Shown one piece after another: positions 24,491-33,396 of a stretch of DNA of 64,000 nt. The stretch comes from Actinomycetes bacterium. Lineage in GTDB: Bacteria > Actinomycetota > Actinomycetes > S36-B12 > GCA-2699445. Under the pieces are notes generated by a model that saw only the letters and a list, made by a program, of their open reading frames with translations, ran no database searches and was not told where the DNA came from. Positions within the stretch are counted from its first letter, which is position 1; the number at the start of each line of letters is the position of its first letter. The stretch spans positions 27,651-91,650 of the forward strand of contig JAHZLH010000053.1 of the NCBI GenBank assembly GCA_022599915.1, in the 5' to 3' direction. Made by a program: the position numbers and the translations under genes.

Positions 24491-25990
24491 CTACGAGGCG
24501 CAGCCACGCTCGGTGGGCTCAGTTTGTGGCCGCTCATCGCCGCGGCCGATTTTGTCGGCCACAATCTCGGCCCCAATGCCTACCAGTGGTAAACCTCCGC
24601 CCGGGTGAGCGGTACCGCCCACGAGGTAAAGACCGGGAATCGCGCCGGTATTGCTAGGTCGGTGCAGTACCGACATCGCGCCGTGGGAAGCCGTGCCATA
24701 GATCGCGCCATCACCGGAGCCATCAGTACCGGCCAAGTTCACCGGGGTCTGAACTTTCCGCCAGCGGATGCGATCGCGGACGTCACAGCCACGCTCTGCT
24801 AGTAGTTGCAGCAGGTGATCGGCGTACTGCTCGACCGTTGCCGGATCGCTGTAGTCGAAGGTGTCTCTGCTGCCATCGCCATGCCGCGGCGCATTGACCA
24901 ACAGGAACCAGGCCTCACAACCCGCAGGCGCCATGGTCGGGTCCGGTGGTCGGCACACGTAGATCGCGGGATCCTTCGGCAGACGACCAGCGGCGAGATC
25001 GGTGAACTCAACGTCGTAGTTGTCCGGCAACCATACGTTGTGGTGATGCAGATCTTCCGAAACTCCGTCTAATGCCAGCAGTAGTGCGAAGCCGGAGTAG
25101 GAGTGATCGCGGGTGCGGGGAGGTTTGGCACCCAGCAGTTGTGGCAGGCCACGGGCATCCGAGTCGGAGACCACAATGTCAGCGCCGATCAGTTCACCGT
25201 CGGTCAGCCGGACTCCGGTCACGCCAGCGTCGTTGTGCTCGATGGCCTGCACCTCGGTATTGGTGCGAATCGTGCAGCCCACTTGCTCCACCCGCCGGTG
25301 TAGCGCGGCGGCGAGTTGCCCCAGTCCGCCGCCGATATGCCACAAACCGAAGGTCTGTTCTACGAACGGAATCGTGATCAGTGCGCCAGGTGCTTTGCGT
25401 GGCTGGGAACCGCTGTAGGTGGCGTAACGATCCAGGATGCGCGGTAGGTGGTTGCCGGGCAGATACTTATGGCCGGTGCGATGCAATGACCGCCACGGTG
25501 CCACCGTGCGTAGCCGTTGCGGGGAACGCGCCATGCCAGCAAGTTGCCGAGTGCTCACCTCGGAACCCAGTACGTCCTCGCGGGTCAGGGCCCAGACCTC
25601 ACCGGCACGACGCATCAACGTCCGCCAGGCGTCGCCTTCCTCAGTGCTGAACTGATCCGTGACCGCAGCCGCAGTACGGCCAACACTCGAGCCCGGCAGT
25701 CGCAGTACGCGATCGGTGAACCCGTAACGGAAGCCTGGTTCCACCTCCTGCAGGTCAACCTCATGTTCCAGTGGTCGACCGGTCTTGAGGAATAAATCCA
25801 AATACACCGCGGGCAGGGTGAACAGGCTCGGTCCGACGTCAAACGAAAAACCCTGATCGGACCAGGTGTGTAGTTTGCCGCCAACCCGATCACTGCGTTC
25901 CAGTACGGTCACGGCATGGCCCTTGGCACCCAGGCGCGCCGCAGCGGCCAAGCCGCCAGCCCCAGCACCTACAACGCAGATTCTTGCCAC
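24491..25990 (-). CDS. CrtI/CrtD-type carotenoid desaturase
   Basis: 499 residues. The dinucleotide-binding N-terminus is ICVVGAGAGGLAAAARLGAKG followed by VLERSDRVGGKLHT, the FAD motif of the phytoene desaturase superfamily. The C-terminal GLYLVGGTAHPGGGLPLVGIGAEI is the second flavin-binding block, diagnostic of CrtI-like enzymes. It is the last gene of a minus-strand operon after cruF-like and glycosyltransferase genes. In cyanobacteria and Deinococcus such neighbours go with a 3,4-desaturase (CrtD) rather than phytoene desaturase. CrtD is therefore my preferred reading, but CrtI cannot be excluded by eye. The gap to the preceding gene is 109 nt. Confidence 0.78.
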   Translation of the reverse strand: MARICVVGAGAGGLAAAARLGAKGHAVTVLERSDRVGGKLHTWSDQGFSFDVGPSLFTLPAVYLDLFLKTGRPLEHEVDLQEVEPGFRYGFTDRVLRLPGSSVGRTAAAVTDQFSTEEGDAWRTLMRRAGEVWALTREDVLGSEVSTRQLAGMARSPQRLRTVAPWRSLHRTGHKYLPGNHLPRILDRYATYSGSQPRKAPGALITIPFVEQTFGLWHIGGGLGQLAAALHRRVEQVGCTIRTNTEVQAIEHNDAGVTGVRLTDGELIGADIVVSDSDARGLPQLLGAKPPRTRDHSYSGFALLLALDGVSEDLHHHNVWLPDNYDVEFTDLAAGRLPKDPAIYVCRPPDPTMAPAGCEAWFLLVNAPRHGDGSRDTFDYSDPATVEQYADHLLQLLAERGCDVRDRIRWRKVQTPVNLAGTDGSGDGAIYGTASHGAMSVLHRPSNTGAIPGLYLVGGTAHPGGGLPLVGIGAEIVADKIGRGDERPQTEPTERGCAS

Positions 25991-26099
25991 GACGCCAGCC
26001 TAGGCGGTCGCGCGGTGCACCGTTGGGTGTAGGTGGTCTGGTTAGTTGCGACACCGGTAATCTGCAGCTCGATCGCCGCGTTGCCGGTGTGCTGCTGGT

Positions 26100-27260
26100 T
26101 CAGTTCGGAACTGGTTGTGGCGTGACCGGTCGACCGCGCCAGGTATTGGTGCCGCGGCGGTGTTGTAGTACTGAACGGGTCGTCAGCGCGGCGAATGCGG
26201 CCACCGATAGCGGATGCAGCGCCACATCTGGCCAGCCGCGGCTACCGGTTGCTTGGGCGGCTATCGTCCGATTGGCCACTCCGGCCAGGTAGCCGGTGAC
26301 TGCCAGCGTTTGTAGTCGCCAAGAGCGGCTCACCAATCCCGCCAATGGCAGCACATAGATCGCAACCAATCCGGCGCTGACGGCCAGACCTCGTTTCGGT
26401 CCACCAAAGGCTCGCCACAGCGACTTGCTGTAGCCGGCCACAACCTCGGCATCGCTGCGATACATCAAACAATGAGCGACCGTTGCGGCATCGGCTAGCC
26501 CGGCGCGATAGCCGCGGCGCTTCACTGCTCGGGCGAGTTCGATGTCATCGAGCACCTCACCGCGGACCGCGGCATGGCCACCAATGGCGTGATAGGCAGC
26601 TGCATCAAAGATCAGGAATTGACCGTTAGCTGCGGCCAGGCTGGGATCTGATCGAGACTCTGCCAGATCCAGTGGCAGCGTGGTGAGCCATGACCACTGC
26701 TGCAGCGGCTGCAAGAGTCGAGCAAGAGGGGTGGTGGCTTGTTGCTGCGGCCAGGCAGATAGTAACTGCAGGTCTCGTTGCCGTAGTTCGCCCACGGCGG
26801 CAGCGACCGCTGTGGGTTTCAATCGAACATCTGCGTCCACGAACACAACTACCGATGCGTCAGTAGTGGCTGCGAGTCGGTGACAAGCCCACGGCTTTCC
26901 TAACCATCCTGCCGGCGGGTCCCCGGTGCCGCGCTCAATCTTGATACGGGGATCGTCAGCGGCCGTCTGTCGTGCTAGTTCGGCAGTGCCGTCACTGGAG
27001 TCATCGTCGAGTACTCGAACAGTCAGGTTCGCGATCCCTTGCTGCTGGCGCAGTGACTCGATACAGCCAGCAATGTGGGTTGCCTCATCGCGAGCGGGGA
27101 CAAGAACTGCGACCGGTTCCGCAGTGGTTGCGGGCGGCGCAGTGGCTAGGTGTCGCAGCAACTTCGAGTTACGCCTTGCGTGGAGCAGGCCGGCGCTAGC
27201 CACTGCTGTGGCAGTGGCTATTAACGCGACGGCGGTGCGCCCGCCCCATCGACTAGCCAT
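26100..27260 (-). CDS. Family 2 glycosyltransferase, probably for carotenoids (CruG-like)
   Basis: 386 residues from ATG 27260, which overlaps the cruF stop by 8 nt. One N-terminal helix is followed by the GT2 catalytic domain: VAVLVPARDEATHIAGCIES, then VLDDDSSDGTAEL, the metal-binding VVFVDADVRL, the acceptor-side EVLDDIELARAV, and W-R-A-F-G in KSLWRAFGG. Two or three membrane helices end the protein. Members of this type placed beside cruF add a sugar to the 2'-hydroxyl of myxol-like carotenoids (CruG in cyanobacteria). The neighbours support that role; the sugar is unknown. Confidence 0.75.
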   Translation of the reverse strand: MASRWGGRTAVALIATATAVASAGLLHARRNSKLLRHLATAPPATTAEPVAVLVPARDEATHIAGCIESLRQQQGIANLTVRVLDDDSSDGTAELARQTAADDPRIKIERGTGDPPAGWLGKPWACHRLAATTDASVVVFVDADVRLKPTAVAAAVGELRQRDLQLLSAWPQQQATTPLARLLQPLQQWSWLTTLPLDLAESRSDPSLAAANGQFLIFDAAAYHAIGGHAAVRGEVLDDIELARAVKRRGYRAGLADAATVAHCLMYRSDAEVVAGYSKSLWRAFGGPKRGLAVSAGLVAIYVLPLAGLVSRSWRLQTLAVTGYLAGVANRTIAAQATGSRGWPDVALHPLSVAAFAALTTRSVLQHRRGTNTWRGRPVTPQPVPN

Positions 27261-28062
27261 CGTCAAGTTGCAGGGTTCGTAGTCGCAGTACCAGTATCGC
27301 CATCGGGATTCCCAGCGCGACGCCACCGACTAGCGCAACTGCCGGGCGACCGAGGAATACGGCGTTGGCTATGACATTTCCGACATATACCCACGTCAGC
27401 GCGGTCATGGGTTGCGCGATCGGTGCTCCTGGTCGCGCCGGGAGCAGCATCGTGAGCAGCGACATGAGAATCAGTGCCGCGATGACCCAGCCCAGGTAGT
27501 TACTTATCGGGATGCCCGGCAGTCCCGGGATCGCTGGTTCGGTACTACTCCATACCCAGTGACCTTCCGCAACCATCTGCGGGTCGAGAAACAGGTCCCA
27601 GGTCGCCAGAAGTCCGGCACCCAATGCGATGCGTGCCAGTCGATTCCAGCCAGTACGTTCGACTACTGCATGGATGGGGTAGGCCATCATCGCCCACGCC
27701 ATCGGGATGAGTAACGGCACAGCGCCTAGGTGTGGCCCCAATCGATCGGTGTATTCGTACTCACCAAACGGCCACCCGGTATTGGTGCCTAGTGCCTCAA
27801 TCGTCCAGCCGAAACTGCAAGCAATCGCGAAGCAGGCCAGCGTCCATGCTGCCCCTCGACTGCTCAGGCTGTGGGTCAGTGACGCGGCGAAGAGCAGTGT
27901 GACCCCCGCGATGGTTAGCGCATCACGGGTCGTGCCCTCGGTGAGAATCCACAGAATGTTCGAAAGTACCCACAGCGCGGTCAGTGTCCAGCCAATAATG
28001 CTGCCCACCCGCTTACCGCGGTGGGATCGCTGCTGCTGGATGGCGGGGGAGGTGGTGCTCAC
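27253..28062 (-). CDS. cruF: CruF-like carotenoid 1',2'-hydratase
   Basis: 269 residues with seven or eight membrane helices. The conserved CruF core is present: EALGTNTGWPFGEYEYTDRLGP, then VPLLIPMAWAMMAYP and LATWDLFLDPQMVAEGHWVW (Asp-rich helix). CruF adds water to the psi end of a carotenoid to make a 1'-hydroxy group, a step toward myxol, deinoxanthin or bacterioruberin-type pigments. It overlaps the deacylase gene upstream (ATGA) and the glycosyltransferase downstream, so the three are co-translated. Confidence 0.85.
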   Translation of the reverse strand: MSTTSPAIQQQRSHRGKRVGSIIGWTLTALWVLSNILWILTEGTTRDALTIAGVTLLFAASLTHSLSSRGAAWTLACFAIACSFGWTIEALGTNTGWPFGEYEYTDRLGPHLGAVPLLIPMAWAMMAYPIHAVVERTGWNRLARIALGAGLLATWDLFLDPQMVAEGHWVWSSTEPAIPGLPGIPISNYLGWVIAALILMSLLTMLLPARPGAPIAQPMTALTWVYVGNVIANAVFLGRPAVALVGGVALGIPMAILVLRLRTLQLDDG

Positions 28063-28571
28063 GATGCTGGTGGTGTTCGGTCCTGGTTGGTTGGTAGGTC
28101 ACCTACTTCTGCGGCGGTGCCAGCAGTAAGGCGTAGAAGTTGAGCGTAGTTGCTCGGGAATACCCAATTGGGGTCGCCCGCCGGAACCCACATGGTGGTG
28201 GAGCGTGACAGTGAAATATCCAAGACGACGTGACTGCGGGTTTCGGTTGCGACTGGGGCGATTCCACCGGCGACGTGGCCAGTGCGTTCCTCGACTGATT
28301 CGGGGGTCATTTCGACAAGGCCTGATTCACCAAGCACTCCGTTGAGTTGGATGGGATCTGCATCGTGCCCCTCGGGTAGTAGCACTAAAAAGAAGTGATC
28401 AGCGTTGCTGTGAAACAGGTGGCTGGTCACTATTAGTTGACCGGGGGAGTTGCTGACAATCTCGCGGGCCTGACTGATTGGTGTCGCGTCACCGCGCCAA
28501 CCGAGCTCTGTCAGTCGAGCCACAACTCGCGTCACCACTGCTGGTGGCGCGGCTGACTCCCGCTCATCCAT
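28059..28571 (-). CDS. YbaK/aminoacyl-tRNA deacylase domain protein
   Basis: 170 residues from ATG 28571; a longer reading to 28679 would run across the SOS box. The domain shows EMTPESVEERTGHVAGGIAPVA, matching the conserved (T/S)-G-x-x-x-G-G-(V/I)-x-P-(V/F) turn of YbaK/ProX editing proteins, followed by a DISLS strand and an AGDPNWVF loop. These proteins hydrolyse mischarged aminoacyl-tRNAs in trans. The key lysine of YbaK is not clearly identifiable, so activity is uncertain. It is the first gene of the carotenoid operon, an association I cannot explain, and is divergent from the mutagenesis operon. Confidence 0.7.
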   Translation of the reverse strand: MDERESAAPPAVVTRVVARLTELGWRGDATPISQAREIVSNSPGQLIVTSHLFHSNADHFFLVLLPEGHDADPIQLNGVLGESGLVEMTPESVEERTGHVAGGIAPVATETRSHVVLDISLSRSTTMWVPAGDPNWVFPSNYAQLLRLTAGTAAEVGDLPTNQDRTPPAS

Positions 28572-28640
28572 GATCGCAGCGTAGTGGGTACTGGGGAGAA
28601 AAGGGACCAATCGGGTGTTCCCGACAGTAGGTCTTGACCG

Positions 28641-28663
28641 TTGTCGGACCACTGACGTAGCGT
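28641..28663 (+). promoter_or_regulatory. Candidate RecA-NDp (PafBC-dependent) promoter motif
   Basis: TTGTCGGAC at 28641-28649, 8 nt, then TAGCGT at 28658-28663. The published mycobacterial motif is TTGTCRGTG-N8-TANNNT. This site matches the first seven bases, the 8-nt spacing and the TAnnnT hexamer; it differs only at the last two bases of the first element. Confidence 0.62.
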
Positions 28664-28671
28664 TCACTACA

Positions 28672-28687
28672 TCGAACATATGTTCGA
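28672..28687. promoter_or_regulatory. Perfect LexA (SOS) box
   Basis: TCGAACATATGTTCGA, an exact palindrome and an exact match to the actinobacterial SOS consensus TCGAAC-N4-GTTCGA. It lies about 150 nt before DUF6504 and the polymerase genes. Confidence 0.9.
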
Positions 28688-28835
28688 TAAAACCCAGGTA
28701 CTCATCGGGCAGATACCAAGTATCACGCCACGGTGATCACCATCGGATGCAGTCACTGAACATGCGTCTGGGCCGACCTTCCCCGGCGGGGCCTAGCCCC
28801 ACCGATCGACCCGTCATGCCTAAAAGGAGGTAGTC

Positions 28836-29135
28836 ATGAGTCGTCGCTATAGCGACCAAATCCGAGTCATGGTTTCCCCACCGGCGGATCCAGTCGAACC
28901 GGAACCGCCGCAGTCTTTTCACTGGCGTGGTCGCCGCTACCGAGTGACTGAGGTGCTAGCTCGTTGGACTGAGGCGGAACAGTGGTGGCGCTGGGCAGAG
29001 CACGGCTCCGACCGATTTCCTGCCGATGCGATGGTCTGGCGAGTAGCCGCATCCCGTAGGGGCACCGCCACTGGCGTGTTTGAACTCCGTCATCGACCTG
29101 GTTCTGCCTGGTTTCTCATCCGAGCATTCGATTGA
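28836..29135 (+). CDS. DUF6504 family protein
   Basis: 99 residues with AAAAGGAGG just before ATG 28836. Conserved features: N-terminal RYSDQIRVMV, a Pro-rich turn, FHWRGRRYRVTEVLARW and, near the end, GVFELRHRPGSAWFLIRAFD. This is the small actinobacterial family DUF6504, commonly found next to HEPN and DnaE2 polymerase genes. It is the first gene after the SOS box. Its role in translesion synthesis is unproven; location and size suggest an accessory or regulatory protein of the error-prone polymerase complex. Confidence 0.75.
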   Translation: MSRRYSDQIRVMVSPPADPVEPEPPQSFHWRGRRYRVTEVLARWTEAEQWWRWAEHGSDRFPADAMVWRVAASRRGTATGVFELRHRPGSAWFLIRAFD

Positions 29136-29187
29136 ACAGTTCACATGAACAACCAGCACTTAGTCGGAACTACCTAAGGAGGAATAG

Positions 29188-29616
29188 ATGAGAGCACCAG
29201 ATTCTGCCGTGCCTGGTCGAGCGATCCCGCTGGCCAGTGCGGAGTTACTAACCTCGGCGGTTAACGAGGTGGAAGCGGCATTAGTTGAACCGTCTGCAAC
29301 GTTGCGTTACTCCCGGGCGCAACTAGCCGCTCGTCGAGCTGCGGCTGCGGTCTTAGCAGCATGGGCGCAGCCAGTGGGAGTTCGGGGACATCGACCGCGT
29401 GATGTCTGGCAGTTACTGCCGGAAGTAGCGCCAGGGCTTAATGAATGGGCACAGTTTTTCACTGCAACCGCAGGAGTGTGCATCGCGGCAGAGGCTGGAG
29501 TGCTGAATGCGGTGTCTACTCGGCAAGCCGACGACATGATTCGTGATGCCCACCTGTTTCTCGAACGAGTAGTGGTCACGCTGTCGCGCGGCCCTCGTAG
29601 CACCGAATTGGTGTGA
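29188..29616 (+). CDS. SAV_6107-type HEPN domain protein
   Basis: 142 residues with TAAGGAGG before ATG 29188. It is all-helical in appearance. The region YSRAQLAARRAAAAVLAAW looks like the HEPN dimer helix, and WAQFFTATAGVCIAAEAG followed by R-Q-A-D-D-M-I-R-D-A fits the SAV_6107 family. The R-x4-6-H motif of RNase-type HEPN proteins is not clearly present, so nuclease activity is not implied. It joins the polymerase gene by a GTGA overlap, tying it to the mutagenic operon. Confidence 0.75.
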   Translation: MRAPDSAVPGRAIPLASAELLTSAVNEVEAALVEPSATLRYSRAQLAARRAAAAVLAAWAQPVGVRGHRPRDVWQLLPEVAPGLNEWAQFFTATAGVCIAAEAGVLNAVSTRQADDMIRDAHLFLERVVVTLSRGPRSTELV

Positions 29617-32600
29617 TCGCGGTGGTAGTAGGAGAGCCGTTCGCGCATCTGCACACGGCATCGGCATATTCGCTGCGATATGGCGCCTCTCAGCCCGCAG
29701 CGTTAGTGGAACGAGCTGCCGAGCTAGGGCAGCCACTGCTGGCATTGACTGACCGAGGCGGCTTATATGGTGCAGTGCGATTCGCGATTGAGTGCATGGC
29801 GGCTGACATTTCGCCGGTGCTAGGAGTAGACCTGGCGGTCGCCCCCAGTGGGTTGCTGCGTCGATCCACACCGCAGCCATCGTCACGTCGCACTCCAGCT
29901 AAGGGCGGCGCCTGGGTTGAGCCCGATCATCCGCGGGTAGTGCTGCTCGCCCAAGGGCAACAGGGCTGGGCATCGTTATGCCGGTTGGTCTCGGCAGCGC
30001 ATTTATCGGGTCAGCGGGGAGAACCGGTGGCAGATGTAGCTCAGATCGCCCGACATAGTGAGGGGCTAGTGCTGCTGTTGGGGGCAGAGTCGGAATGTGG
30101 TCGTGCGGTAACTGCGCATCGACTCGATCTCGCCGACCGACTACTGCGTCGATGGCGAGAAATCTTTGGCGATCGGATGCATGCTGCGGTGGCATGTCAC
30201 TTGGTGCCGCAGTCGGGGGAGTCGATGGCGGGTCGGACCGGTCCAGGAGCAGATGGATTATCACTGCCGGCGGCGTCTCGGTTCTATCGCTGGGCAGTGG
30301 AACGGAATGTCTCGCCAGTTCTTACCAATGCAGTCCGTCACGCCCACCGCGAGCAGGCCCCAGTAGTCGATGTCTTGGATGCCATTCGGCGGCTAGTCCC
30401 GTTGAGCAGTCGGCATCTCAGTCGGGGGAATTCCGAGGGCTACCTCAAATCGGCGGCGCAGATGTTCCAGATGGGAGAGCAGGTTGTTACTGCGGCGGGG
30501 TACGCCACTGATCGGGTTCAGCAGTTATTAGCGAACACCATGGCACTGGCGCAGCAGTGTGCCTTAGACCCGGTAGCGGATATGGGTATCGGATCAGTTC
30601 ATGTCCCCGAATTAGATGTACTCGTGCCGGACCTGAGCCCTGGCGCTGATCATCGAAGTGCGGCTGCACGAATGCTGCGCCAACGATGTGAGCAGGAACT
30701 ACCTCATCGCTATCAGGGTGAAAGGGAGCGGCGGGAAGCGGCAATCCGGTTGGAGCAGGAGTTAGACACCATCGTGCAGTTGGGGTTCCAAGGCTATTTT
30801 CTTACTGTCGCTGAAGTTGTGGATCTGATTCAAAGCATGGGGGTGCGAGTTGCTGCTCGCGGATCAGGCGCCGGCAGTCTGGTGAACCATCTGCTGGGTA
30901 TCTCAGGAGTAGAGCCAATGCGACATGGCTTGATTATGGAGCGCTTCCTCTCGCCGCTACGCCGCTCATTACCCGATATCGATATCGACGTGGAATCTGC
31001 CCGACGTACCGAGGTGTATGAGCAGATCCTGCAACGGTTCGGTGGTGAACGCTGCATCTGCGTATCGATGATGGATACCTATCGAGTTCGTCATGCGATT
31101 CGAGATACTGGCGCCGCACTAGGGCTACCGCCAGCCGATATCGATTCTTTTGCCAAGGCTTTCCCCCACATCGCGGCCCGGGACATTCGATCGGCGTTGG
31201 CGGATCTGCCGGAGCTACGCACGAGTGGGCTAGGTCAGCTCGCTGCGACCGGTGGGATGGATCGATTCTTAGATCTGGTGGAGGCGTTAGACGGCTTACC
31301 ACGGCACGTGGCGCTTCATCCTTGCGGTGTGCTGTTGTCAGACGCTTCATTGCTTGACCGGACCCCGGTGGAAGCCTCATGGCAAGGGTTCCCCATGAGC
31401 CAGTTCGATAAAGACGATGTGGAAGAAATGGGCTTTCTCAAACTGGACGTGTTGGGTATTCGCATGCAATCCGCTATGGCTCACGCCGTCACCGAGGTGC
31501 AGCGAGTTACCGGCGCAGAGGTAGATATTGATCGCGCCCCGCTAGACGATGACGACACTTTCCAACTGATCCAGTCCGCCAAGACCTTGGGCTGTTTTCA
31601 GATTGAGTCACCTGGACAGCGAGAGTTGGTGGGGAAGTTTGCTCCGGAGAATTTCGACGACATCATCATCGACATTTCACTGTTCCGGCCAGGACCGGTA
31701 AAGAGCGACATGATCAGCCCATTCTTGCGGGCCCGACAGGGCTGGTCGCTGCCGGAGTATGTGCACGAAGATCTAAGACCGGTATTAGCCGAGACCGCCG
31801 GTGTGGTGGTGTTCCACGAACAGGTAATCAAGTTGGTGTCGATCATGACCGGTTGCACCTTGGCGCAAGCGGACGAAGTCCGCCGCACCATGGGCAGTCC
31901 GGAAGGGCAGCAACGGGTGCGGGGCTGGTTCTATCCGACAGCCATGGCGCAGGGCTATTCGCTAGCTACGGTCGAGGAGATCTGGGATGTATTGCAGGCC
32001 TTCGCATCTTTTGGCTTCTGTAAAGCGCATGCGGCAGCCTTCGCGCTGCCGACCTACCAGTCAGCATGGCTCAAGGCGCATTACCCAGCAGCCTTCTTGG
32101 CTGGGGTGCTTACTCATGATCCCGGTATGTATCCCAAGCGACTGATTCTGGACGATGCTCGCAATTTTGGAATTCCTATTCTCGGCTTGAACATCAATCA
32201 ATCTGATCGGGTGTATCGAGTGGAGCAGGTAGGGGAGTCTTGGGGTATCCGACTGCCACTCGCTGAGGTGAAGGGGATTTCGGCGGCGGAGGAATCTGCG
32301 ATTGTCGCTGGTCAACCGTATGCCTCGCTGACAGAGGTCTGGCAACGCAGTGGGTTGTCTCGGCCGGTCGCAGAACATCTGGTGCTAGCCGGAGCATTCG
32401 ATGATTTGCATGGGCTCGGTAGTAGCAGACCAGGCCGGTTAACTCGACGGGACTTACTGCTGCAAATCATCGAGTTGGAGCGACATACCCGGGCAGCGCA
32501 GGGTGGACGTGGCACGAGGCGCGCCGCTCGGCGCGCCACGCCACCAGCCGAAACGAGTTCGATCGACCCCGCGATCGCTGCGCGACAACAATCCTTAGCG

Positions 32601-33386
32601 CCAGCTCCGGCGCAGGACCCAGATCAAGTTGAGGTGCAGTTCGCGCTGGATCTGTTCCAGCCACCGGAACCGATGCCCAGCGGTCTGCCAGAAATGGGTA
32701 GTGGCGAGAAGGTACGGGCTGAGGTGGAAGTTTTGGGGATGGATGTCAGCAGCCACATTGTGTCGTTCTACAACCGGATGCTGGCCGACCTGGCAGTAGT
32801 ACGTTCCCAAGACCTACTTAACTGCCGCTCCCAGTCCGAGGTTTTAGTTGCTGGGGTCAAAGCGGCAGTGCAGACGCCACCGGTACGGAGTGGCCGGCGA
32901 GTGGTTTTTCTGACGCTAGATGATTCCACCGGTCCGGTGGACGCCACCTTCTTTGAGGATGTGCAAGGTGACTATGCGACGACGGTGTTTCACTCCTGGT
33001 TATTGCTAGTCCGCGGAAAAATTCGCCGTACCGGCCGACGAGGCATTTCGTTACGAGCCACTGGTTGTTGGGAGTTAGGTGAGGTTTGGCAGCTGTGGCG
33101 GGAGGTCGGTGCTGAGGGAGTGCAGCAGATGTTGGCTGCGGCGCCAGCGCCGGATAGCGCTGGTCCAGCCGCCGCGAACGACTCCGATCCCCGGCGGCGG
33201 ACTGCTGCTGGTGGCATGGGGCAACGCCGCCGCGTGTTGGTGCACGCCAGCGGATTCCGAATGTCGCCTTACGCTGATGTCAGGCCAGCAGGCGAGGAAG
33301 CGGGTAAGCCGCAGCCGCGGAGGACCTCCCGGGGCGGTGCCCCCGGAAAGTTATGGCACTCCAGTCCAGGCAGTAGCGGATGGTGA
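29613..33386 (+). CDS. dnaE2: Error-prone DNA polymerase III alpha subunit (DnaE2-like)
   Basis: 1257 residues from GTG 29613, which overlaps the HEPN stop. An N-terminal PHP domain begins with FAHLHTASAYSLRYGA. The polymerase domain has the catalytic aspartates in PDIDIDVESARRTEV (near residue 453) and the third in FLKLDVLGIR. A C-terminal OB fold follows (VVFLTLDDSTGPVDATFFEDV). It synthesises across lesions with low fidelity, replacing a classic Pol V. In the PHP domain the canonical TDH reads TDR (ALTDRGGLYGAVRF), so a metal ligand is lost. It is longer than the usual about 1080 residues because of a linker near 960-1000 and a basic, disordered C-terminal tail of about 80 residues. SOS-linked context supports DnaE2 over replicative DnaE1. 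Confidence 0.88.
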   Translation: MIAVVVGEPFAHLHTASAYSLRYGASQPAALVERAAELGQPLLALTDRGGLYGAVRFAIECMAADISPVLGVDLAVAPSGLLRRSTPQPSSRRTPAKGGAWVEPDHPRVVLLAQGQQGWASLCRLVSAAHLSGQRGEPVADVAQIARHSEGLVLLLGAESECGRAVTAHRLDLADRLLRRWREIFGDRMHAAVACHLVPQSGESMAGRTGPGADGLSLPAASRFYRWAVERNVSPVLTNAVRHAHREQAPVVDVLDAIRRLVPLSSRHLSRGNSEGYLKSAAQMFQMGEQVVTAAGYATDRVQQLLANTMALAQQCALDPVADMGIGSVHVPELDVLVPDLSPGADHRSAAARMLRQRCEQELPHRYQGERERREAAIRLEQELDTIVQLGFQGYFLTVAEVVDLIQSMGVRVAARGSGAGSLVNHLLGISGVEPMRHGLIMERFLSPLRRSLPDIDIDVESARRTEVYEQILQRFGGERCICVSMMDTYRVRHAIRDTGAALGLPPADIDSFAKAFPHIAARDIRSALADLPELRTSGLGQLAATGGMDRFLDLVEALDGLPRHVALHPCGVLLSDASLLDRTPVEASWQGFPMSQFDKDDVEEMGFLKLDVLGIRMQSAMAHAVTEVQRVTGAEVDIDRAPLDDDDTFQLIQSAKTLGCFQIESPGQRELVGKFAPENFDDIIIDISLFRPGPVKSDMISPFLRARQGWSLPEYVHEDLRPVLAETAGVVVFHEQVIKLVSIMTGCTLAQADEVRRTMGSPEGQQRVRGWFYPTAMAQGYSLATVEEIWDVLQAFASFGFCKAHAAAFALPTYQSAWLKAHYPAAFLAGVLTHDPGMYPKRLILDDARNFGIPILGLNINQSDRVYRVEQVGESWGIRLPLAEVKGISAAEESAIVAGQPYASLTEVWQRSGLSRPVAEHLVLAGAFDDLHGLGSSRPGRLTRRDLLLQIIELERHTRAAQGGRGTRRAARRATPPAETSSIDPAIAARQQSLAPAPAQDPDQVEVQFALDLFQPPEPMPSGLPEMGSGEKVRAEVEVLGMDVSSHIVSFYNRMLADLAVVRSQDLLNCRSQSEVLVAGVKAAVQTPPVRSGRRVVFLTLDDSTGPVDATFFEDVQGDYATTVFHSWLLLVRGKIRRTGRRGISLRATGCWELGEVWQLWREVGAEGVQQMLAAAPAPDSAGPAAANDSDPRRRTAAGGMGQRRRVLVHASGFRMSPYADVRPAGEEAGKPQPRRTSRGGAPGKLWHSSPGSSGW

Positions 33387-33396
33387 GGAGAGAGCG

